DNA of 64,000 bases from Aralia elata (GCA_034770075.1 CM068377.1:69108358-69172357), one strand, 5' to 3'. Counted from the first letter of the stretch, positions 1-10,795 are shown. A program made the numbers and translations. The notes: generated by a model from the letters alone, not told the origin.

Positions 1-447
1 TAAGTCATCCTAGGTCGTGATGGATCCCGGCGGTAGCGAGTGCAACCAACTCTTTACTTTATCCCTCAAAGTGAATGGGAATAGACGTAGTCTAACTGCA
101 TCATCCGAAACATTGTGATATTTGAATGTATCACAAATCTCAAGAAAGCTCACCAAATGTTCATTCGGATCATCAGTGGCCAAACCCCCAAACTGCACCG
201 AATTCTGGATCATCTAAATTGTTCCCGGTTTGATCTCAAAAGTGTTTATAGTGATCACTGGCCTTGTGATGCTTGACTTGATCTTATCTATCTTAGGCAT
301 GGCATATTCCCTCAATGATTTTTGCTCTTCGTTATCCATGTTCACTCTCTCAAGTGTCTCTTTGCAGAATTTCCTCAACTTGCGTAACTTGTTTTCAAAA
401 TCGTCTTCGCACTGCACAAGTTCCGGTTGTTTTGATCTACTTTGCAT
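1..447 (-). pseudogene. Athila-like gag, N-terminal part, two nonsense codons
   Basis: Gag forms the particle that packages element RNA. The ATG at 447 opens a frame that runs to the window edge with in-frame TAG codons at 214-216 and 10-12. The protein contains SVQFGG, a block around EICDTFKY and the motif RLRLFPFTLRDK followed by SWLHSLPPGSITT. The same blocks occur in Athila-2 gag (40750-41259), where the first stop position reads Gln and the second Trp, so both stops look like single decay events. A pyrimidine tract ending in cag lies just upstream (about 460-480 on the minus strand), so the first coding exon could begin elsewhere. The C-terminal part, including any zinc knuckle, lies outside the window. 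The family assignment is firm; the exact start is less so. Confidence 0.8.
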
Positions 448-560
448 AAACGAACCAGATTCACCTGAAAAAGAAAATAAAAGAAAAAATAAAAGTGAAT
501 GTTGTTTAACTAAAATTGAATCAATTAAACTGATAATTAAAAATTAAAAACACAAAAATT

Positions 561-578
561 TCCCCGGCAACGGCGCCA
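561..578 (-). promoter_or_regulatory. Athila-1 primer-binding site (tRNA-Asp type)
   Basis: The plus strand reads tccccggcaacggcgcca, which matches the 3' end of plant tRNA-Asp including CCA, so the minus-strand transcript can anneal that tRNA to prime first-strand cDNA. Athila-2 has a two-mismatch version at 40523-40540. Confidence 0.85.
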
Positions 579-580
579 AA

Positions 581-585
581 AACTT
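581..585. repeat. Tat-1 target-site duplication, left copy (AACTT)
   Basis: AACTT directly precedes the left Tat-1 LTR and recurs directly after the right LTR at 18642-18646. A perfect 5-bp TSD shows a bona fide integrase-mediated insertion. Confidence 0.9.
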
Positions 586-977
586 TGTAGACACCCAATT
601 TTTGCATTCCCTGTACTAACCATGACAGGAGGGCAAAATCGTCAATTGAACTGGCTTGCGGGAGCAAGGGGTGGGCCCAAGTGCGAGCGCCCGACACCAC
701 CGCAGTGATCGGCAATCAAAACTAACGTGACAATAAGGCCATCCGAGACAGACATCCCCGAATGAGGTGGCACGTCTCCCGGAATTTCCCGGGCTGCCAA
801 ATACGAGCCTGTCAGTGAAAACCGACGTTACGGCACGAAAATCGAGGTGTGGCACAGAAAATGAGAAAGTCAAACCGTCCAGCCGCGGATTGATCTACGG
901 CCAAATAGTGCGCCTTTTGAAAACACGGATCCCGAAACACGGAACTCGAAATCGGGGTGAGTGGAAGGCAGGCGGCC

Positions 978-1007
978 AGCCAGCCGCAGATCAATCTGCG
1001 GCTGGCT
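978..1007. repeat. Perfect GC-rich palindrome in Tat-1 5' LTR
   Basis: Two 14-base arms (agccagccgcagat and its reverse complement) are separated by two bases. A weaker relative lies at about 879-900. The 3' LTR carries two adjacent copies at 16911-16972, and related units occur at about 15085-15130. Confidence 0.85.
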
Positions 1008-2385
1008 CTGGCCAGCCTATTTCAGCTCATTTTCGCTCAGCATACAGGAAAGAAGAAGAAGTTGAAAGTTTTGAAAGGAGAAGATTTCCAGCAACCAGAA
1101 GAAACACGGAAATAGAGAGAAAATAGCTAGATTTTGCAACAAAATAGGGAGAAAGGAGAAGAAAAAAAGAGAGGATTTAATTCTTTTGATTTTTGTTGTA
1201 TCAAATACACTCCTTATCCTATCCAAATACACAAGTTTCACATCCATTTGAGATCAATTGCAAGGTGAAAATTTCTATTTGTTCTAGCAATTCATGTCAT
1301 ATTGATTGAGTAAATTAGATGTAACTTTCATGTATCTTGTTGAATAATAAAGGATTAGGGATTATTGGTGAGGGTTCCATTGGAACAAAATTCCTCCTAA
1401 TAACCCGAGGATATCCAATTGATGAAATTTCTAGCTTGTTTATGGTGGTTCATTGGGTGTAATTTATTTAGATTGTCATTTAAGGATATCATGGTGTATT
1501 AGATAAATCCGGATTGGTTAATTATGTAGTATTCGTTTTGTGGGCATGTCATAATCTCGTGTGAGCCTAGGAACGCGACCCCGTGGTTCAAATCCGATAA
1601 TGGACGTTTTGATATATGTATAGATTCAAGGTGCTCATTTTTGTAATATGTAACCGTTGGGCCTTAAAATGACGTTAAGACGAGAATCGGGTTTAAGGCC
1701 CCGTATTAGTGAAATATGTGATTGTTGGCGTTTGGGGATATTTTGATGGCTTACATGCCCGTGGATAGCCCCAACGCATGTTTATGCTTGATTACATTTC
1801 ATGACACCAAAATGGTTTCAAAAGATTAAACTATAAAGATCTTTCTAAAATCAATCAAAGTAGGATATTAGCATCACGAGGCTAAAAATTCGGAAATGCT
1901 AACGAAAGTTGATTCTTATTCTATGAGAAAGCTAAAAAGAAGTTATTTTCAAATGTCACGAAAAATGGGTTTTATAAAAGAAATTAAATGTTTTATTAAA
2001 CCTTGATGTATAGGGCGAAAGAGATCCTAGAAATTGCCCACCGTGCTATTTACGAAAGCAACGTATAAATCTCGATTCCTATTTTGACTAAGGTTTAATA
2101 AACTCCTATTTTTGCCAAAGCGTCACCTAATGAAAATCTCCTAGTTTTGACAATTAAAATCAAACCTTTTTCATAAAGCTTTCTCGTGAATGCCGAAAAG
2201 ACATTCCGAAGCATTCCCGAATTAAAGCACGACTTTTCTCAAAAAATCCAAATGATTCTTTCACACAAACTTACCACCACATTCACATAGGCACACACAT
2301 ATACACACACGCGCATACACACACATTTCATGAACAAAAGGATAGGAAAGCATCAAGATTGCGGTAACCGTATTTCACGGAAGTC

Positions 2386-2410
2386 GAGGGGTGCCTAACA
2401 CCTTCCCCTC
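2386..2410 (+). promoter_or_regulatory. Conserved hairpin near the 5' LTR end of Tat-1
   Basis: GAGGGGTG and CACC...CCCCTC pair around CCTAA. The sequence GTGCCTAACACCTTCCC is a recurring element near the 3' end of plant Tat/Ogre LTRs (from memory of the family). An identical copy is at 18336-18360. A role in transcript 3'-end formation or RNA structure is inference. Confidence 0.55.
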
Positions 2411-2693
2411 ACTTAAGCAAGCCCCCGAACTCTATGAATCTCGGTTCGCAGACCAATTAATTCGGAGTCACATATGAGCCAGCGATTTATAAAAAACGAA
2501 AACTCGGATGAGTTGGTACATCCATTTCAAATATACCAACTGGCGACTCTGGTTAATTGGCTCATCATAAAAAACGATCTTTTCAAAACCCCGTCGACAT
2601 TAATGCCGACCTTTTCCAAAAATCATTTAATCAAGAGGCTAAAATTGGAAAAGACAAAAAGGACCCACGAAGCGAAAACCCGGCGTCGACAGC

Positions 2694-2711
2694 TGGCGAC
2701 TCTGCTGGGGA
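2694..2711 (+). promoter_or_regulatory. Tat-1 primer-binding site
   Basis: TGGCGACTCTGCTGGGGA lies two bases after the LTR end. This is the PBS type of Ogre/Tat elements, usually ascribed to tRNA-Arg; I could not verify the tRNA here. Confidence 0.75.
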
Positions 2712-3471
2712 CATTAGAGGGCTTAAGCCGCGTACAGGTCTTGATGCTATCCTATCCTTTTAAAATTCATGAAATATGTGTGCGTGCGATATTTTGATTT
2801 TTATTTTTGTTGTGTAAATGTGTGTTTTTGCCCAATGAATGAATGATTGAATGGAATTGCTTTTCTTTTTGAGTAATCATTTGCATACGGTGAGGACGAT
2901 GAATGTGAATGTATGTTGAGAGAGTACCTCCTCCTGAGGCGAACCTGTCGGTTGCTTATTACTGGACTAGAAGGGGCTGTTCCCCGGAGATGGCTCAGGA
3001 AACGCACCACCCAAATCCGCTCCAATCGAAAGGGCTCAGACGAGTAGATTGCGAAGATTTGGGGACCTTCATGCCGAAAACACGTGAGAGTAACCCTAGG
3101 ATAGGTCAGCCTCAGATTAACCCTACGCAGGAAAAGTCTCTTCACGCCTTTTTACATTTCACGCATAAATGTCATGATATTATTCATATTCGCATCCCTT
3201 TTTGCCAAGAGAAATTACTAACCTCTATGTTTTGCAGGGAACAGCTGGGGAGCTTAATAAAGCCATGTTTAGCATTTGTCATTGCATTAGAGAACTACTA
3301 ACTTTCTGTTTTGCAGGGAAAGATTAAAAAACCCCAAAAACACAAAAATTACAGCTTCAGCATGCATCCACATTTTTACTCCCCAAGACTAAACTTCGAA
3401 CTTTGGTTTTCTGTAGGATTGCTCCTCAAACCCGTTCGCAGTCTAAAAGGGCCCAAAACTCCATATCTGAA
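2712..3471 (+). promoter_or_regulatory. Tat-1 leader with tandem 3' splice-site modules
   Basis: No convincing coding sequence. Two near-identical modules of TACTAAC, a pyrimidine-rich run and TTTGCAG|GGAA end at 3237 and 3316, and a third acceptor-like TTTTCTGTAG ends at 3416, just before gag. A good donor-like ACG|GTGAGG is at about 2889. A leader intron is likely but unproven. Confidence 0.45.
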
Positions 3472-6400
3472 ATGGCTGATATTCCATCTACCAATTCCGG
3501 TGCCATATCTAGGGAGGAATTTGATGACTTTAAGAGGCAGATATTAGAAATGGCCATAATGCTAAGAGAACAGTTGACACCCAGGCAGGAACCACCCAAA
3601 GAGGATCCACCTAAGGGCGAGCCAGTCGTCCCAAAGGCCATTCCCGTACCAAACAAAACAGTGATTACTATCCCGGAAGAGGAAGATACGGATGACCTGC
3701 GAAAGAAAATGCGACAAATAGAGGAAACCATCCAATCCATGAAGGGCATAGGGTCCCTAGGCAGGGTGAACTATTCAGATTTGTGTGTCTTCCCCGGAGC
3801 CAGATACCCGGAGAAATTTAAAATCCCTGAATTTGAAAAATACAGTGGAAAAGGGGATCCTTACACACACTTGAAAATATACATTGGAGAACTCGGGTCT
3901 TATGCCGAGGACGAGGGGTTGAGAATGCAGTTGTTCCAGAAAAGCTTAACGGGGGAGGCAAGAATCTGGTATGCCCGCCTTGACAACGCCCGAATCCACA
4001 ACTGGGAGGAACTGGCCCATACCTTCTTAACCTAATACAGCTTTCAGGCCCAGATGGCCCCTGACAGGTACCAAATGACAAAAGTAAAGAAACAACCTAG
4101 GGAATCCTTCAGGGAATATGCGCAACGGTGGAGGGGCATGGCCGCACAGGTGAACCCCCCGATGAGCGAATCGGAGATGGTGATGACTTTTGTAGACATT
4201 CAGGAGGCACCGTATTATGAGCGAGTCTTTTCGGGGATTGGAAGACCCTTTGCTGAAATGATTAAACATGGAGATATGGTAGATATGGGATTGAAATCGG
4301 GTAAAATTCGGGATTTTACTGCTTTAGAAACTGCTGCCGAGCAAATACAGAATGGAAACTATGGCAGCACTTCCCGGAGGGTCCAAAAGAAAAAGGAAGA
4401 GGATGTCTCCCTCATCCTACAGGGGTCATCCAGAAAAACAGAAAGCCATCTTCCGGTACAGGTGCAGAGGATAGGGCCATCCCGACAGCCAAACTTCACA
4501 GATCAAATGGCAGAGGGGCGAAGAAGATATGAGGCCTCGCAAAATCGAGTATTCACCCCACTCGGGGAGCCGCTTGAACGGGTATTAGCGGTATTGGTAG
4601 CCCAAAAGAAGATAGTTGGTTTGGCACCCCCGAGTGACCCAAATGGTAGAAGGTTTGACCCGAGCAAGCGGTGTGCATACCACTTCAGTTCCCCTGGCCA
4701 TGATACACAAGACTGTTGGACGTTGAAGCATCGAATCCAAAACCTGATTGACAATGGGGAAATTGTGGTGGAACAGCCAGACTCCCCGAATGTTAAGGCA
4801 AATCCCCTGCCAAGACATGATGGAGGGGGGATCAATGCGACAGAGGCGAGTGAAGCTGGGGGGCCGCCAAGGTGGAACTATGTGCAGAAAATTGAGGAAA
4901 TGATCAACGTGATAGATGATCATGGGAGTGCACGGGGAACGCCCATCAGGTTGATAGGGGTAAGTACGAATAGCACGGAGGGACCTGTCAAGTTGACGGC
5001 TCCGAGGCCCATCATCCTTGCGGCAAGGCCGCAAATCCCTATTGTTAGTCTAAAGACTGTACCTTGCAATTATGGGGGAATGCCAGAGGAAGCGGCCAGT
5101 TGTGCTTCTATGACGACAAAGGGGAACCCCTTATATCTTCCCGGGCGAGTCCTTGAGAGCCAAAAGAGGAAAAATGAAGAGATTTCCGAGGAAAGGGCCA
5201 TTGAATTCTTGAAAAGGATGGATCACCCGGAAACAAGGGGGATCCAGATTTTAAATGAGGAGTCAACCCTAACATCAGTCATGGACTTAGTGTTGTCATC
5301 CAATGAGCATTGCGAAACCCTGACGAAGGTTCTGGAGGAGGCATACGTGCCCAAGGAAATTAGTGAGGAGGGTTTCGGCGAGCTGGTAGGCCACCTATTA
5401 GAGAACGATGTAATATCCTTTACGGATGAGGACATACCCAAGGAGGGAAGGGGACACCGGAAACCGCTACATATTACGGTAATATCCTCGGGTTATATAA
5501 TGAATGGGGTGCTGATTGATAGAGGATCGGCATTGAATATTTGTCCCCTCAGTACCTTGCAGAGGATGAACATCAACCCCAAGCACCTACGAACCAGTCA
5601 TGTGGTGGTACGAGCTTTCGATGGTTCCCGGAGGGATACAATTGGAGAGATTGAATTACCGGTGGAGATAGGACCCTGTACTTTTGATATATCTTTCCAG
5701 GTCCTAGATATTGCAGCCAGTTATAACATGTTATTGGGGAGGCCATGGATACACATGGCCGGGGCAGTTCCTTCTACGCTCCACCAACAAATCAAGCTAA
5801 TCATCGATGGGAATCTGGTAACAATCTCGGCCGAATGTGATGACCCTTCTCCTCCCAGGAGTGGCCTACCCGTGATCAATGTAGATGAGTCGGCGGCACC
5901 TACCAGCTTTCAAGCACTGGAGATTAGCACTCCCCACTATAGATGCTTGGGAGCTCCAGCTGTGAAACCTAGGGTCTCTCCAGAACTTACCTTTGTGGCC
6001 AAGGAAATGATAAAAATGAACTTCCAGCCTGGACAAGGACTGGGGAGGAGCAGTCAAGGAATCACCGAGCCCATCCAACTACCACAGCAGATAGGGAAAG
6101 CGGGATTGGGGTATCGTGGTGGCGTAGCACGGAGACTCCGTCAGGGTGTAGCGCCGGTTCGGCTGGCTGGCAATCTGGTGACCGGGGTTAACAGTGAACA
6201 AGGGATCAACAAGCCCGAAACTGAGTCTGGGGATGAAGAACTGACCTCCGCAAATGATGAATCGGCCCGGAGGGAAAGTTTCCTGCAGGAGGTCACAAAG
6301 GAGTTTGAAACCAAGTGCTATATCCCCGGACAATCAACAAGCAGTAGGGAGGCGACGAATATTATCACACCACCAAGAGCCCAACAAGTTGTGCCCGTCA

Positions 6401-6573
6401 TCGATTGGGCAGGGCTAATTATTCCTGGAGAAGACAGGAAGGAGGACTCAGGCGACGTATCCGTAATCATCGGGGAAGTGTCCGGTGTGAGGCCCCCTTT
6501 TATCCAGCGCATTTCTTCTGACCTGACCGTCGACAACTGGAACATGAAACCAGTGATATCCAGACAAGGGTAA
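3472..6573 (+). CDS. Tat-1 gag-protease polyprotein (one internal stop)
   Basis: Gag builds the particle and the protease cleaves the polyprotein. The start ATG at 3472 was chosen because it opens the reading frame just after an acceptor-like site. In order: a proline/glutamate-rich N-terminus; the Tat gag core from about residue 107 (FPGARYPEKFKIPEF and GEARIWY); a zinc knuckle at about 401-415 (CAYHFSSPGHDTQDC); an aspartic protease with LIDRGSALN (Asp about 683) and LLGRPW at about 755; and a G-patch-like stretch at about 846-882. A TAA at 4033-4035 interrupts gag; the frame is otherwise open for over 3 kb. The ORF ends at TAA 6571-6573, but a GT-AG intron beginning at 6570 would join it in frame to RT. 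The catalytic triad reads D-R-G rather than the more usual D-G/T-G, which may reduce activity. Confidence 0.88.
6007..6117 (+). other. G-patch-like segment after the Tat-1 protease
   Basis: The glycine pattern NFQPGQGLGRSSQGI followed about 15 residues later by GLGYRGG fits a G-patch, an RNA-binding or helicase-activating fold. Some retroviral proteases carry a C-terminal G-patch that assists reverse transcription. The equivalent role here is inference. Confidence 0.55.
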
Positions 6574-6736
6574 AACCCGACGTCAGGGTGGTAGACCCCA
6601 GAAAACGGGGGAATGAAGAAGTTTATTTTTGTTGTTGTTTTATTTTTGCATAATTATGTCGTTTCTTCGTGTTATTTGAAAATGTGATCATCGTGGAAAA
6701 TGATTTATATATGACAAGTATTTTGTTTTATGTCAG
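6570..6736 (+). other. Predicted intron between protease and RT of Tat-1
   Basis: The donor is G|GTAAAACC at the gag-pro stop codon and the acceptor is TTTTATGTCAG|GTG after a T-rich tract. Removing the 167 bases keeps the frame, skips the TAA and fuses gag-pro to RT. Ogre elements are known to splice an intron at this place, so both position and phase agree with the family. Confidence 0.7.
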
Positions 6737-8897
6737 GTGTACCAATTTGAGTAATCCTTGCCTAACAAACGGTCTTTCAAATTTGAATGATGATTATGAT
6801 TTTGACATTGAGCTGGATTTCGATTTAATGGGCATTGAACAAGACGAGACAGATTACGACGATGCGCCTGACGAGATCAAAGGATGGGTCGAGGATAAAC
6901 CCAAACCCAACTTGGACCAAACCGTCACCATTGATATTGGAACCCCTGACAAGCTAAAAGAACTCAAGATAGGGACGGACCTTACCCCCAGCCAGAAAGC
7001 TGAAATGAATGAGTTGCTAAAACAATATGAGGATGTCTTTGCCTGGTCTCATGAGGATATGATCGGATTGTCCACCGACATTGTGGTACACCGATTACCC
7101 ATCAAGAAGGGTTTTAGGCCTGTCAAGCAAAAATTAAGAAAGTTGAAACCGGAGTGGAGCTTAAAAGTAAAGCAGGAGATCATCAAGCAGTTCAGGGCGG
7201 GAATCATTATGGTGTCCACTTACCCGGAATGGTTGTCCAATGTAGTCCCAGTGGCTAAGCTTGGAGGAAAGGTGAGGGTATGTGTAGACTACAGAGATCT
7301 AAACAAGGCCAGTCTCAAGGATAACTTCCCGGTGCCTTTCATACACATCCTGATAGATTACACAGCCCAGTACGAAATGTACTCTTTTGTGGATTGCTTC
7401 GCAGGATATCATCAGATAATGGTAGTGGAAGAAGATCGGGAAAAGACCTCATTCATCACCCCCTGGGGCACTTTCTACTATAGGCGATTGGCTTTTGGCC
7501 TCACAAACGCGGGGGCTACTTATCAGAGAGCCATGATGGCCTTGTTCCACGATATGATGCATAAGGAGATAGAGGTCTATGTGGATGACATTATTGTGAA
7601 ATCGAGGGTAGAATCCGATCATGTAACCCATCTCAAAAGGCTATTCGATCGGCTCAGAAAGTATAATTTGAAACTCAATCCAGCCAAGTGTGATTTCGGA
7701 GTGCAGTCGGGTAAGCTCTTGGGATTCCTGGTTAGCGATCGGGGCATTGAGTTGGACCCAGCAAAGATTAAGGCCATTGTGGATATGCCGGCGCCTCACA
7801 CAGAGAAGGAGATAAGAGGATTCCTCGGAAGGATAAACTTCATCAGCCGTTTTATATCCCACTTGACGACTACATGTGAGCCAATTTTCAAACTGTTAAG
7901 AAGGGGGGCTTCCCAAGAATGGAATGAGCAATGTCAGAGGGCTTTTCAAACCATTAAAAAGCAGCTGACGGAGGCACCAGTGCTGGTACCCCCGAAGGAT
8001 GGGATCCCTCTGTTTATGTATATATCGGTCAATGCCATCGCGATGGGATGTATGCTGGGACAGAAGAATGAGGCAGGTAAAGAGCAGGCCATCTATTACC
8101 TCAGCAAAAGATTTAGCCAATGTGAACAGAATTACACTCCCATCGAGAAGACCTGTTGTGCTCTGGCCTGGGCTGCAGGGAGATTACAGCACTACCTCCA
8201 TGGGCATACGACATACCTGATATCAAGAATGGATCCCCTGAAATATATTTTTGAAAGGCCTATGCTGAATTGTCGATTGTCAAGATGGCAGTTAATCTTA
8301 CAACAGTTCGACATGGTGTACGTGATTCAGAAGGCCATAAAAGGGCAGGGAATTGCAGATCAGTTGGCGGAAACCCCGTCAGGAGGGATGGAGCCGTTAG
8401 AAACCCCTCTTCCGGGCGATGATATATTTTGGGTATCACGCGAGAAATGTGATGACGAGGGACAGTTCTGGAAGCTGTATTTTGATGGTGCCATGAATGC
8501 CGAGGGGGCAGGAGCCGGAGCGGTCCTAGTCTCTATCACCGGAGAACAATACCCTGTGGCCACTAAACTGCGTTTCAGCAATTCGAACAATACCGCCGAA
8601 TACGAGGGATGTATCTTGGGACTCCGCTTGGCCCGCGACATGGGAGTGAAGAGAGTAGCGGTGTTTGGGGATTCAGAACTGGTAATCAGACAAGCGATCG
8701 GGGTGTACAACACTAAAGAGCTTCAGTTACTTCCATACCATCGTTGTGTTACTCAGCTGATGCAAGAGTTCAAAGATATCGCTTTCCGCCATATTCCCCG
8801 GGGACGGAATGATTTTGCTGATGCATTGGCAACTCTGGCTTCCTTAATCCACGTAATCAAGAATAGGGACAGTCCACAGATTGAGATCGCCGTATAG
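6737..8897 (+). CDS. Tat-1 reverse transcriptase with two RNase H regions
   Basis: It copies element RNA into cDNA in the particle. The frame opens upstream of the predicted acceptor; no credible Met begins the domain, consistent with fusion to gag-pro. RT motifs include VDYRDLNKAS, SFVDCFAGYHQI, LAFGLTNAGATYQRAM and the catalytic YVDD at 7578-7589. A first, decayed connection/RNase H region follows (FSQCEQNYTPIEKTC, LHGHTTYL). A second RNase H, archaeal-like as in Tat elements, carries FDG (Asp 8484-8486), TAEYEG (Glu 8598-8600), GDSELV (Asp 8670-8672) and NDFADALA. The ORF closes at TAG 8895-8897, but the same frame continues straight into the integrase, so this is a single nonsense codon rather than a natural gene end. 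Confidence 0.9.
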
Positions 8898-10211
8898 AAT
8901 GCCCCGGCATATGAGGAACAGGTGGCAGTGTTATCAGACGAGGTGGTGTTGCCGAAGCAGCCCTGGTATCACGACATAAGGGAATATCTGAGAGATAGGT
9001 CCATTCCCGACCAGGTGAGTCGAACTGAGAGGATGAGAATTCAAAAGATGGCGATGAAATTTTATCTGAGCGGGGATTCACTCTACAAGAGGGATGCTGG
9101 TTTGGGACTGTTGCAGTGCGTAGATGAAACACAGGCCCGAAAGATTATGAATGAAATACATGGTGCAGTGTGTGGGCCACATATGAGTGGACCGATGCTG
9201 GCCAAAAAGATCTTGAGGACCGGGCATTATTGGTTAACGCTGAAAGTCGATTGCGATGATCATGTCAAACGGTGTTATCAATGCCAGGCGCACGGTAATG
9301 TGATCCATACACCTCCCAATGAGCTGCACTGTATGACTTCCCCGTGGCCATTTTCAATGTGGGGAATGGATGTAATCGGACCAATAGAGCCCAAAGCAAG
9401 CAACGGGCACCGATTCATTTTCGTCACGATCGATTATTTCACCAAATGGGTAGAGGCAGCTTCTTTCCCCAAAGTAACTCAGGAGGTCATAGTCGGTTTC
9501 ATCAGGAATAATGTCATTTGTCGATACGGGCAACCTGAGGTTTTGGTCTCCGACAATGCCAAGAATTTAAATAACGCCCTCATGAAGGGACTGTGTGACC
9601 AGTTCAAAATCAAGCACCTCAATTCCGTCATTTACCGTCCTAAGATGAATGGGGCAGTGGAGGCTGCAAATAAGAACATCAAGAAGATCATGGCAAAAAT
9701 GTCTGCTAATCATCGGGGATGGCCGGATCTGTTACCCCTCACCCTGCTGGCATACCGAACATCAACGCGTACTTCTACAGGGGCGACCCCTTACGCTTTG
9801 GTGTATGGAATGGAGGCCGTTCTGCCAGTTGAGGTTGAAATGGCGTCCCTCAGAATAGTGATCGATGCTCAGATAAGTGAGGAGGATTGGATGCAAAGTC
9901 GACACGACCAATTGGCCCTAATCGATGAAAGAAGGGTGGCTGCTGTCTGGCACGGTCAGTTGTATCAACAAAGGATCTCTCGATCATACGACAAAAGGAT
10001 AAGACCTCGAAAGTTCAAGGAAAATGATTTGGTTCTAAAGAGAGTCATGCCTTGTCAAGACGAAGCCAAGGGAAAGTTCGCCCCGAACTGGGAAGGGCCA
10101 TTTGTGATTAAGAAGGTGCTATCCGAAGGAGCCCTCATATTGCAAGAGATGGATGGTGAGGTATTTCCACAACCCCTCAATTCTGACTCGGTGAAGCGGT
10201 TCTACGCTTGA
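8898..10211 (+). CDS. Tat-1 integrase (same frame as RT, after a TAG)
   Basis: It inserts the cDNA into host DNA. An HHCC-like zinc region is visible (HGAVCGPHMSG and, further on, CYQCQAHGN). The catalytic core shows Asp in WGMDVIGPI (9369-9371), Asp in VSDNAKN (9552-9554) and Glu in GAVEAANKN (9660-9662), and the C-terminal part contains NWEGPFVIKKV, a typical Ty3/gypsy integrase tail, with no chromodomain. The frame ends naturally at TGA 10209-10211. The first Met after the TAG is 8922, but translation as a separate protein is unlikely; it should be the C-terminus of the polyprotein. Confidence 0.9.
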   Translation, partial: NAPAYEEQVAVLSDEVVLPKQPWYHDIREYLRDRSIPDQVSRTERMRIQKMAMKFYLSGDSLYKRDAGLGLLQCVDETQARKIMNEIHGAVCGPHMSGPMLAKKILRTGHYWLTLKVDCDDHVKRCYQCQAHGNVIHTPPNELHCMTSPWPFSMWGMDVIGPIEPKASNGHRFIFVTIDYFTKWVEAASFPKVTQEVIVGFIRNNVICRYGQPEVLVSDNAKNLNNALMKGLCDQFKIKHLNSVIYRPKMNGAVEAANKNIKKIMAKMSANHRGWPDLLPLTLLAYRTSTRTSTGATPYALVYGMEAVLPVEVEMASLRIVIDAQISEEDWMQSRHDQLALIDERRVAAVWHGQLYQQRISRSYDKRIRPRKFKENDLVLKRVMPCQDEAKGKFAPNWEGPFVIKKVLSEGALILQEMDGEVFPQPLNSDSVKRFYA

Positions 10212-10795
10212 ATCATCAGGTTCTTTTCCTTTGAAAGCGAACTACGTAGGACCTGATCTCCCAACTTGTGGGGGTACGTAGGCAGCCATCATGGCGCGGT
10301 CCGATCCCTTAAAAAAATAATCCTTTCCCTAACCAAAACCAATTTTCGACAGCCAGATAAAACCTACCTACACCCTTCAAAACCTTCCCAAAACCAGCTG
10401 CCTAACCAACTTCATCCCAAGGGACATAACCCTGATCCAACCAAATAGTTATCCAAAATCTGAGATTCAGTCCGATGAAATCAAAAGGTGTGCGGCAATA
10501 TCTGTCAAATCTCCATCAAGACTTGAGAAGAGAAAGAAGGCGAAATGTCAAAATCATGGTCAACTGGATAAAATGGGGATCCAATGAAAGGCAATGACAC
10601 GATAAAAGGGGAAAATGACTAAATCTAAATACATGTCTATATATATAAGTCATTTTATTATAAGATTGTTCTTTCGATAACTGATGGAACTAACATAGTC
10701 TATGCAGGAAATAAAATAATCTACAAATCTGAGACTAGCTGAAGCAGGATGGTCAAGGTGGTGGATAGATCTGAAGCATCAGCATCTCCTGCAAT
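10212..10795 (+). other. Tat-1 non-coding region between integrase and antisense genes
   Basis: No credible ORF. Just after the pol stop are GAACTACGTAGG and, 20 bases on, GGTACGTAGGC (10239-10288), a paired word I recall following pol in many plant Tat elements. The rest is AT-rich and must contain the 3' ends of both the sense and antisense units. Confidence 0.5.

Larger units (their letters stand above)
1..585 (-). mobile_element. Athila-1: 5' internal part of an Athila-like Ty3/gypsy element
   Basis: This is the start of the internal region of a minus-strand Athila-like element that continues left of the window. It holds a tRNA-Asp-type PBS and the N-terminal part of gag. Its LTR is displaced to 18646-20777 because Tat-1 inserted between LTR and PBS. 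Removing Tat-1 and one TSD copy gives the same LTR-to-PBS spacer (agtttt) as in Athila-2 at 40517-40522, which supports the joint. Confidence 0.85.
586..2691 (+). repeat. Tat-1 5' LTR
   Basis: It starts TGTAGACACC and ends GGCGTCGACA, and matches 16519-18641 along its whole length. Inside are GC-rich palindromes (877-1016), a CA-rich microsatellite (about 2280-2330), and a hairpin (2386-2410) near the end that resembles a conserved U5 element of many plant Tat LTRs. A PBS-like sequence lies at 2538-2552. Confidence 0.9.

Noticed and set aside
561..578. Possible tRNA-Asp gene fragment
   Set aside because: Only the 3' 18 bases match and they sit at a PBS position next to an LTR and gag.
616..1126. 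ORFs of 85 and 119 codons in the Tat-1 5' LTR (and copies at 16549-17081)
   Set aside because: They lie wholly in LTR sequence, overlap on opposite strands and change between the two LTRs without coding constraint.
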